Positions 1 to 5,392 of a DNA stretch of 35,866 nt are shown here, piece by piece. A model generated the notes under the pieces. The model ran no database searches, was not told the DNA's origin, and worked only from the letters and a program-made list of their open reading frames with translations. Position 1 is the first letter of the stretch; each line of letters begins with the position of its first letter. Both the position numbers and the translations under genes were made by a program. This DNA comes from Alphaproteobacteria bacterium (GTDB lineage Bacteria; Pseudomonadota; Alphaproteobacteria; Kiloniellales; DSM-21159), in contig JAUILQ010000059.1 in the NCBI GenBank assembly GCA_030433005.1, positions 1-35,866 of the forward strand, written 5' to 3'.

Positions 1-304
1 TGGTGACCGGGCGGTTGCCCTTGGGCGGCGGCGGAAAGCCCCAGCGCATCATCCGCAGCTCGCGCCCACCTTCTCCTGAGCGGGGACCCTCTTCGCCGCT
101 TGAGCCGGTGCCGCTTGAGCCGGTGCCGCTTGAGCCGGTGCCCAGGGCGCGGGTGTTGGGGGCGTGCGCGACCACGGGGGCCGCCTGGTCCGGATAGATC
201 GCCGGCAGGGGCGCCAGGTTGCCCGTCCGGTCGCGCGCTGGGTCGACGCCGAAGAGCCGGCGGATCTCGTCCTGGGTGCGGGCCATCGAGTAGAGGTTGC
301 ACAT
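1..304 (-). CDS. SRAP domain protein (YedK/HMCES family), 3' end beyond window
   Basis: The reverse strand from the ATG at 302-304 is open to the window edge (about 101 codons) and begins MCNLYS. SRAP proteins use Cys2, exposed after Met removal, to form a thiazolidine DNA-protein crosslink at abasic sites in single-stranded DNA. The later segment GRELRMMRWGFPPPP matches the family's conserved WG strand. The catalytic Glu and His regions lie outside the window. Between the two conserved parts is a low-complexity GTGSSG-type insert encoded by three exact 15-bp repeats (96-140). The gene sits downstream of, and in the same direction as, the nuclease-like gene at 406-1209, with about 100 bp between them, so co-transcription is possible. 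The family call is based on the N-terminal third only. Confidence 0.82.
   Translation of the reverse strand, partial: MCNLYSMARTQDEIRRLFGVDPARDRTGNLAPLPAIYPDQAAPVVAHAPNTRALGTGSSGTGSSGTGSSGEEGPRSGEGGRELRMMRWGFPPPPKGNRPVT
96..140. repeat. three tandem copies of a 15-bp unit inside the SRAP gene
   Basis: CCGCTTGAGCCGGTG occurs three times without a mismatch at 96-110, 111-125 and 126-140. The unit length is a multiple of three, so copy-number change keeps the SRAP frame and only lengthens a Gly/Ser/Thr linker. Confidence 0.95.
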
Positions 305-405
305 GAGGCTCAGGCCCTTGCTGCCGGGTTCGGGATTCGCTGAAGACGCTGCCCGCAGGTCAGCATCGCCCTGGCGCGCCTGCGTCGCAAGTCAGCACCG
401 GCGAT

Positions 406-1209
406 CTACTTCGACCGCACGGCGGACACCTCGATCCCGCCGCGCTCCGGGCGGCGCGGCGCTCCCTCCTTGTTGGCCACCGCCGCCAGGATCGCCTCCC
501 GGCAGCGCTGCAGCGGATGCGAGCCGTCGCGAAAGCGTTCCAGGCGCCAGACGAGCGAGCGCTCGAAGCCGTCGGCGACCGGGCCGGACCAGCGCCGGCC
601 CATCGAGAAGACCTCCAGCCCGACCTCGCGCCCGACTTCGAGCAGCGTGTCCGGCAGGTAGCTCGAGGCGGCGGTCAGGACGATCTTCTCGATCTCCGGG
701 CCGAGGAGGTCGAGCTGCTTCTCGGCGAAGTCGTTCATCAGGTTGAAGGCGGGCTGCGCCGCGTAGCTGCGGGGATCGGCGAAGAAGGTCTTGGTGTCGA
801 CCACCACGACGACGCCCGAGCGCGGCAGCAGCGGGAGCCCCGCGCTCTTCGAGGCTGCCGGGGGCAGATCGGCGCCGAGCTCGATCGCTTTGCGGGGGAG
901 GTGGACGACGGCGTCCCAGGAGCGCGAACGCAGGCCGGGCTGCTGGGGGTCGAACACCTGAGAGGGGCCCGAGACCTGCCAGGAGGAAGCCTTGTCCGCG
1001 CCAAGGCTCATTCCCGTCTCCGCGCCGCGGCCGGCGTCCAGCCAGGCGCGCAGCATGTCCTTGACCCGCTCCTCCATCCAGGGGCCGTAGATCGAGCCGC
1101 CTTGGTGCACGGAGCAGCCCACATGATCGAGGTCCCGGGCGAACGCCAGGGTCTCGGGATCGTCTACGTCGCCGGTCTCGAGGCGAGCCCCGGGGAAGAG
1201 GTTCGGCAT
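406..1209 (-). CDS. unrecognised protein with PD-(D/E)XK nuclease-like motifs
   Basis: A 267-aa protein. The start is placed at the ATG 1207-1209 (MPNLFPGARL) because the frame upstream to 1329 translates a low-complexity Arg/Pro stretch made by a 12-bp repeat. I do not recognise the family by full-length similarity. Visible features: an acidic helix EERVKDML (residues 47-54), a beta strand SWDAVVHL with Asp99, then a strongly hydrophobic strand SGVVVVVDTK with Asp138-x-Lys140. The order Glu, Asp, (D/E)xK on consecutive strands is the core pattern of PD-(D/E)XK nucleases and of DUF6602-type nuclease-like proteins. The C-terminal third is alpha/beta without a clear motif. It lies upstream of the SRAP gene in the same direction and within the mobile element, so a genome-defence or DNA-processing role is possible. 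The function is inferred. Confidence 0.55.
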   Translation of the reverse strand: MPNLFPGARLETGDVDDPETLAFARDLDHVGCSVHQGGSIYGPWMEERVKDMLRAWLDAGRGAETGMSLGADKASSWQVSGPSQVFDPQQPGLRSRSWDAVVHLPRKAIELGADLPPAASKSAGLPLLPRSGVVVVVDTKTFFADPRSYAAQPAFNLMNDFAEKQLDLLGPEIEKIVLTAASSYLPDTLLEVGREVGLEVFSMGRRWSGPVADGFERSLVWRLERFRDGSHPLQRCREAILAAVANKEGAPRRPERGGIEVSAVRSK

Positions 1210-1240
1210 GGCGGCCCCTGGAGCGAGGGCGTGCGGTGGA

Positions 1241-1288
1241 GCGCCTGGTCGGGTGCCTGGTCGGGCGCCTGGTCGGGTGTGTGGTCGA
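1241..1288. repeat. 12-bp imperfect tandem repeat upstream of the nuclease-like gene
   Basis: Units GCGCCTGGTCGG, GTGCCTGGTCGG and GCGCCTGGTCGG follow each other at 1241-1276, and a fourth, weaker copy (GTGTGTGGTCGA) follows. The array is 5' of the ATG chosen for the minus-strand gene. If translation began at 1329 it would encode a repeated Arg-Pro-Gly-(Ala/Thr) stretch. Confidence 0.85.
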
Positions 1289-1339
1289 TAGCGAGAACGC
1301 AGGGTGTCGGTTCGGCGCTGGCGTCGCAAGGGTGGTGGG

Positions 1340-1576
1340 CTGTACGTGGAAGTCGCGAGCCGGAAGGACGTGAAACTACGGATTCTGTGCCGCGCCTTCT
1401 GGGTCAGCCCGACGATCGGCTACAAATGGCTGGCGCGCGGTGCGCAGGGCCCATGCTTGGTGAAGCAGCCGCGAGATCCATCACGTGCTGCGAAACTAGG
1501 CCATCAAGCCAGCGGTCCACCGCCGCCGGTGACCGACATCCTGCATCGCGACGGCCTGTTGTTTCGTGCGCCGTAA
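1340..1576 (+). pseudogene. IS481-type transposase remnant (N-terminal HTH, internal deletion)
   Basis: The translation contains LCRAFWVSPTIGYKWLAR, which matches the N-terminal helix-turn-helix of IS481-type transposases (family pattern LCRRFGISRKTGYKWL-R). After a short divergent stretch it has PPPPVTDILHRDGLL, matching the later family segment usually seen as P(A/S)PSTVT-IL-RHGLL. The part between them is shortened, and the DDE catalytic core is absent before the stop at 1576. It is therefore a fragment and cannot transpose. A 21-bp repeat array follows at 1630-1750. The family call is from motif recall. Confidence 0.65.
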
Positions 1577-1629
1577 GAGCAGTGGGCAGGAAACGGAAGC
1601 TTTGCCTTCTGGGGTGCTGACCGAAGAGA

Positions 1630-1750
1630 AGTTAACAGGATCTTAGCGGGAATTAACAGGGGATCAGCTAGAATTAACAGGGGTACGGCAGGAATTAATA
1701 GGGGCTCAGCTAGAATTAATAGGGGTGCGGAAGGAATTAATAGGGGCTCG
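1630..1750. repeat. six-copy array with exact 21-bp period, core AATTAAYAGG
   Basis: The core begins at 1630 (variant AGTTAACAGG), 1651, 1672, 1693, 1714 and 1735, so the spacing is exactly 21 bp each time. The first three copies carry TTAACAGG and the last three TTAATAGG. The linker is GC-rich and variable. Beyond this array, 1751-1971 shows no gene or structure that I can support. A shorter related array at 4692-4744 follows the second IS481 remnant. Confidence 0.93.
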
Positions 1751-1971
1751 AAACTCGCAAGGACAGGCGTTCGTCCAACCGACCTCCGATCCCCGTGGGG
1801 CAGCGTCGAGGGGCTAGGCCGAGGGAGTGCCCATGAACTCACGATGAGTTCTTGGCGAGTGCAAGCCCCAGCCGGGCGACACGCGGCGCGACTACACGCC
1901 CGGCGCCGGAGCGCGAGCCCGCTCCGAGGCTTCCGGCCGGCGAGCCGATACCTGCCGGCCGCACGGAGCGC

Positions 1972-2502
1972 ATGGCCTTCGAGTTCGTGGAATCGAACGG
2001 CGTGCCGGTGATCGTCGCCAACGGCACGATCGAGACCGGCACTGCCGAGGAGTTCGCACGCTTCGACGCCAAGCACGGCGAGCGGGCGCGCTACGTCTTC
2101 CTGGTCTCCAACGGCGGCGTCGGCGGCGAGGCGATGGACATGGCGCGCACGATCCGCGAGCGGGGCCTGAAGACCGTTGTCCCGCGCGAGGGCTACTGCC
2201 TGTCGGCCTGCCCGCTGGTGCTCGCCGGCGGCCTGGAGCGCGTCGTCTACCCCGACGCCTGGCTCGGCCTGCACCGGGCCAGCATCCGCCACCTACCGGC
2301 GCAGGACGGCGCCGACAGCCTCGAGCAGGCCGAGGCCTCGATGGCGCGGGTGATGGACTTCCTTGAGGAGATGGACGTCGACCCGCTGGTCTGGACCGAC
2401 GCCATGCGCACGCCCGTCGAGAAGATCCACGTGATGACCCACGAGGAGATGATCGAGACGCGGATCGCAACGATCGTCAGCGACAACATCCGGCTGCGGT
2501 AG
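1972..2502 (+). CDS. ClpP-fold serine hydrolase-like protein (COG3904-like)
   Basis: A 176-aa protein. The start is ATG 1972, with GGAG six bases upstream; the in-frame extension upstream is composition-biased. The crotonase/ClpP-like pattern is clear: a strand-loop FLVSNGGVGGEAM (residues 43-55, family NSxGG oxyanion loop), then REGYCLSACPLVLAGG with candidate nucleophile Ser78, then LGLHRAS with candidate His101. Family members usually carry an N-terminal signal or membrane segment. None is seen here, so this copy is predicted cytoplasmic or has lost its leader. It stands alone between the 21-bp array and a region with palindromic operators. Substrate unknown. Confidence 0.68.
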   Translation: MAFEFVESNGVPVIVANGTIETGTAEEFARFDAKHGERARYVFLVSNGGVGGEAMDMARTIRERGLKTVVPREGYCLSACPLVLAGGLERVVYPDAWLGLHRASIRHLPAQDGADSLEQAEASMARVMDFLEEMDVDPLVWTDAMRTPVEKIHVMTHEEMIETRIATIVSDNIRLR

Positions 2503-2547
2503 CGGCGAGCAGTGCGAGGGTCGAACTCTCGGGGCTGAGGGCGGGGA

Positions 2548-2563
2548 CTTCCCGATCGGGAAG
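2548..2563. promoter_or_regulatory. 16-bp perfect palindrome, copy 1 of a pair
   Basis: CTTCCCGATCGGGAAG reads the same on both strands. Its core TTCCCGATCGGGAA recurs at 2598-2611, with centres 49 bp apart. Paired identical palindromes are typical of autoregulated HTH operators, for example toxin-antitoxin promoters. No antitoxin-like gene follows. Confidence 0.7.
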
Positions 2564-2597
2564 AACTGCCTTGGCGACGATTGCCGACCTTCACATC

Positions 2598-2611
2598 TTC
2601 CCGATCGGGAA
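2598..2611. promoter_or_regulatory. 14-bp perfect palindrome, copy 2 of a pair
   Basis: TTCCCGATCGGGAA, identical to the core of the site at 2548-2563. It lies in the gap 2503-2723, which otherwise holds no gene I can support. An AT-richer stretch follows (2611-2655). Confidence 0.7.
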
Positions 2612-2723
2612 AATCTCAACCTCTCGACCGAAGCACAAGGTGATCATTCTTTCGCGCGAAGTTTTGGAGGGCGAGCAGGTAGGAAGGGCAGGGTCGCTGG
2701 CGTTTTGAATTACCCTATTGGCG

Positions 2724-3284
2724 CTACCTTGGTAAGAGCGCCGCAGCGTTCTCGGAGAGCGCTTGCTCTTCCTCCTTGCGATCGTCGTCGATGTCGGTTC
2801 TGAGCGCCGTCGTGATGGCGGCGGTGATTCCGGCGAGGGACGCGCGGGTCATCTGCGCAGCGTAGATCCGCTGGGCTAGCGGCGGGTCACTTGCCTGAGG
2901 AGCGGCCAAGAAGTGGTCGAGGCTGTTTGGCAGGCCGCACTCCAGTATTGCTGCGAGATCGGTCCGACCGCACTCCTTCAGTAGCACGATGCTGGCGAGG
3001 CGCTCGGTGTGCTCGCCTACGTACCGGCTCCCCAGGTCGGCGCCCATCCGGTAGGCCCGATCAACCACCTCCAGTTTCTCTAGCTCCTTGAGCGTATCGG
3101 CCGCACCCGGAGAGGCGACGGCCGCAGAGAGGAGGCCGACGGCGCCAATCAGCGCCAAGCGTTTCGAACAGGTTATGAAAGAGCGTCGCTGCCGGGTAGG
3201 GCTCTGGTCAAACTGCCTATCGCTGAGCGGCGCAGAGCCGAGCCAAGTCGGGCCGCGCAAAGCCGCAATCGTTCTCGTTTTCAA
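2724..3284 (-). CDS. predicted secreted protein of unknown function
   Basis: The frame gives up to 186 aa from a TTG at 3282-3284, the first usable start. The true start may be further in. A signal-peptide-like segment follows at about residues 41-62: SKRLALIGAVGLLSAAVA, then a small-residue cleavage region (SPGAAD). The mature part (about 125 aa) is helical and charged, has two Cys (in KECGRTDLAAILECG) and ends in an acidic run. I do not recognise a family. It is divergent from the gene at 3392-4282, with about 107 bp between them. Expression is not certain because the start is poorly defined. Confidence 0.5.
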   Translation of the reverse strand: MKTRTIAALRGPTWLGSAPLSDRQFDQSPTRQRRSFITCSKRLALIGAVGLLSAAVASPGAADTLKELEKLEVVDRAYRMGADLGSRYVGEHTERLASIVLLKECGRTDLAAILECGLPNSLDHFLAAPQASDPPLAQRIYAAQMTRASLAGITAAITTALRTDIDDDRKEEEQALSENAAALLPR

Positions 3285-3391
3285 AGATTCGTCGCAGCAT
3301 CCAGGTCATCGAAGATCGGAGACAACAGATCGGCGGGCAAGGAGCCGAGAGACAACCTTCTCCGCGCTGAGATGAAACAACCAGGAAGGCT

Positions 3392-4282
3392 ATGGCTATG
3401 AGGACCTTTTTTGATTCGGTGGAGCGACCTGCCCAAGCTGCGAGACGGATCGCGACATCGTTGGGAATTGAAATGGGCGCGGCACACGATGCCGTCGCTC
3501 GTTCGACGGGCTATCTCAACTGGCGTGATCTCATGTCTTGTCGTGCTGATCAGCCCGCATCGCCGCTCACCGATACTTTGTCCGCTGATAGACGCAGAAG
3601 CGCGATGGCGACGCAGATCGTGCGGTTAGCTCTTGAACTGAACGCTGACATTGGCGACTTACAGCACGTCTTTTCGAAGAGCTACTTGACGTTCGATAAG
3701 GATTGGTCGCTCGAAGATAGCTTGGCCATCAGGTGCGCTGCGTGGGAACTCACGGGTGTGATCCATCATGATCCATCGAGGCGTGGCGCATTCGTGGAGG
3801 TAGATCTTCCTGGGGCCGCCCTGAACGCCGGCTACCAATGTGCAGATAATGATGAAGAGCCCTGGATTATCTACGACACGACCTTTGGTCGATGCCTGCA
3901 TACAGAGATTAAGGGACCCGCGATCGACGTCGTGCCCTATGTTCCAACCCGGCTTTGGCTTCCCTATGGATACTGGACGCTCAAGGACGGGTCACAGGTC
4001 ATCTTCTCAAGGGATTACTTCCCTCTTTGGCGGATTGCCGACGGAGAGGTGGAGCGCGTAGACCCGTGGCTACGGATCGAGTGGAGTGTGGAAACTTGGT
4101 TTAAACCACTCGACTCCTCAGAATGGGCATCCGGAGCGCCCCGACAAGCAGCGCTGGCTAAACTTGAGGCACATGGCATTACGGGGCTACCAAGGCTCGC
4201 GGATACGCTGCCATGCATCATTCAGAACGGCCGGCGGCGAATCCATGATGGGGTTGCTGACCTCCGTGACACACATGCCTGA
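3392..4282 (+). CDS. unrecognised protein, atypically low GC, 3' end abuts an IS remnant
   Basis: 296 aa, with AGGAAGG just upstream of ATG 3392 (ATG 3398 is an alternative). Residues about 13-50 (AQAARRIATSLGIEMG to NWRDLMSC) resemble the short helical N-terminal segment ending in a (Y/F)-x-(D/N)W-(N/D)-L motif found in several small plasmid or glyoxalase-superfamily proteins. The rest (LPGAALNAGYQC, VPTRLWLPYGYW) is beta-rich and unknown to me. Base composition is visibly lower in GC than its neighbours, which suggests separate acquisition. The stop TGA (4280-4282) overlaps the start of recognisable IS481 sequence, so the last residues may be IS-encoded and the original C-terminus lost. Confidence 0.6.
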   Translation: MAMRTFFDSVERPAQAARRIATSLGIEMGAAHDAVARSTGYLNWRDLMSCRADQPASPLTDTLSADRRRSAMATQIVRLALELNADIGDLQHVFSKSYLTFDKDWSLEDSLAIRCAAWELTGVIHHDPSRRGAFVEVDLPGAALNAGYQCADNDEEPWIIYDTTFGRCLHTEIKGPAIDVVPYVPTRLWLPYGYWTLKDGSQVIFSRDYFPLWRIADGEVERVDPWLRIEWSVETWFKPLDSSEWASGAPRQAALAKLEAHGITGLPRLADTLPCIIQNGRRRIHDGVADLRDTHA

Positions 4283-4706
4283 AGGCGGCGCTGCCGGCGG
4301 TTGCCGCAGCGCAGGGCGTGTCGATGCGCATGGTGCGCAAGTGGCGCGAACGCTTTGCCGGCGTGGGGCGGGCGGGATTGCTTGACCGCCCTCGCGGCCG
4401 CATTGCAGCCCGCGGCGGCTGGCGGCAGCCGGGCAGGAGATCGAGGCCTTGCGGCGCCAGCGGCTGAGCGGGCCGGCAATCGCCCGCCAGCTCCGCCGGC
4501 CGGTCTCGACCGTCGGCGTGGTCTTGCGCCGGCTCGGCCTGGGGCGCTTGGCGGCGCTCGACCCCAAGCCCGCCGTCGTACGCTACGAGCGCGAGCGGCC
4601 CGGCGAGCTGATCCACGTCGACACCAAGAAGTTCGGCCGCACCTGCGCGTCGCGATCGACGACGCCAGCCGGCTCGCACGGTACTGGCCGGAGTTAACAG
4701 GCCGCT
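4279..4706 (+). pseudogene. IS481-type transposase remnant, frameshifted and deleted
   Basis: Frame 1 from 4279 reads KAALPAVAAAQGVSMRMVRKW (split here as KAALPAVAAAQG and VSMRMVRKW), then GLLDRPRG, the usual IS481 N-terminal HTH. The continuation (EIEALRRQRLSGPAIARQL, RPVSTVGVVLRRLGLGRL) is in a different frame from about 4430, so there is a frameshift. It then runs to HVDTKKFGR, near the first catalytic Asp. After that the sequence jumps to a third frame reading LRVAIDDASRLAR, the family segment around the second Asp, and ends at 4706. The element is decayed and inactive. A short 21-bp-type array follows. Confidence 0.78.
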
Positions 4707-4744
4707 AGCCGGAGGCAACAGGGGTCCTGCCAGGAATTGATAGG
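4692..4744. repeat. three-copy degenerate array related to the 1630-1750 repeat
   Basis: AGTTAACAGG at 4692, AGGCAACAGG at 4713 and AATTGATAGG at 4735 are spaced 21 and 22 bp. Core and period match the array at 1630-1750. Both arrays lie just 3' of an IS481 transposase remnant in the same orientation, so the repeat is probably the right-end structure of these elements. Confidence 0.75.
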
Positions 4745-4877
4745 CGTATTGGCCTGCTGATGGGGCGGTCGGCCGCAGTAGGACTTTGCGAGAGCCAGAA
4801 TCAACCAATCCCTCTCGTTTTCTTCTCGGCGTCATACGCTCCTAAAGAAGTGAAGCAAGGCTCCCCCGGAGGGCCCC

Positions 4878-4971
4878 GGAAAGTCCGCGCTGGCGCGCGA
4901 CCTTTCCTCTGCCCCGCGGGGCCATGCGAGGGGGCTCCGCCCCCTGGAACCCCGGCCCGCTGGCGCGGGCC
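4878..4971. other. candidate origin of transfer (oriT): cluster of four hairpins before mobC
   Basis: Within about 95 bp lie an imperfect inverted repeat (GGAAAG at 4878-4883 with CTTTCC at 4902-4907), the palindrome GCCCCGCGGGGC (4911-4922), AGGGGGC/GCCCCCT with a 3-nt loop (4929-4945) and GGCCCGC/GCGGGCC with a 4-nt loop (4954-4971). CGCTGGCGCG occurs twice (near 4888 and 4958). Dense hairpins next to mobilization genes are usual at oriT. The nick site cannot be read from sequence alone. The rest of 4745-4877 shows nothing I can support. Confidence 0.5.
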
Positions 4972-4991
4972 GATCCTGCGGGAGAAGAGGT

Positions 4992-5369
4992 TTGAAGACG
5001 ACAACCACGACCGGACGGCCGAGCCTGGCTCCCAGTTCGCGGCGGAGCTTCGTCATCAAAGCCAAGTTCACCGAGGCCGAGCATGCGCAGCTCGTGGCGG
5101 CTGCCGGGCGCGCGGGCCTGCCGTCCGCTGTCTTCGTGCGCAAGGCTGCCCTCGGGCGGCCGTCCGAGGCGACCGACGATCCGCTTGCCCCCTTCGTCAT
5201 GGGGCGGATCGCGGCCCATCTCGAGCAGATCGCCGCCTGGGCGAGGCAGTGCCCGGATCCCGTCGACGCCGTCAGCCTCGTCGCGGCTCTCCTGCGGGTC
5301 GAGCGCCTGGCGATGTCCTTGCTCCGATCCTCGCGGGGGTCTCGGCCCCGCGAGGGCGATGCCGGCTGA
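4992..5369 (+). CDS. mobC: MobC-like relaxosome accessory protein
   Basis: 125 aa starting at TTG 4992 with a strong GGAGAAGAGG a few bases upstream. Residues 20-55 (FVIKAKFTEAEHAQLVAAAG, then RAGLPSAVFVRKAALG) match the MobC family: a beta strand then two helices in a ribbon-helix-helix-like fold that binds oriT and helps the relaxase open DNA at nic. The C-terminal half is an amphipathic helical stretch ending in a basic tail. It is immediately upstream of the relaxase (23 bp to the relaxase ATG) and downstream of the candidate oriT, the usual mobC-mobA arrangement. Family assignment is from pattern and context. Confidence 0.78.
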   Translation: MKTTTTTGRPSLAPSSRRSFVIKAKFTEAEHAQLVAAAGRAGLPSAVFVRKAALGRPSEATDDPLAPFVMGRIAAHLEQIAAWARQCPDPVDAVSLVAALLRVERLAMSLLRSSRGSRPREGDAG

Positions 5370-5392
5370 CCGGGCCGCGGAGGACGATCCCC

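Noticed and set aside
1630..1750. Plasmid iteron origin
   Set aside because: Period and phasing would suit, but there is no replication initiator gene nearby, and a similar array follows a second IS481 remnant.
1630..1750. CRISPR array
   Set aside because: The unit is only 21 bp including the linker, with no spacer-length variable segments and no cas genes.
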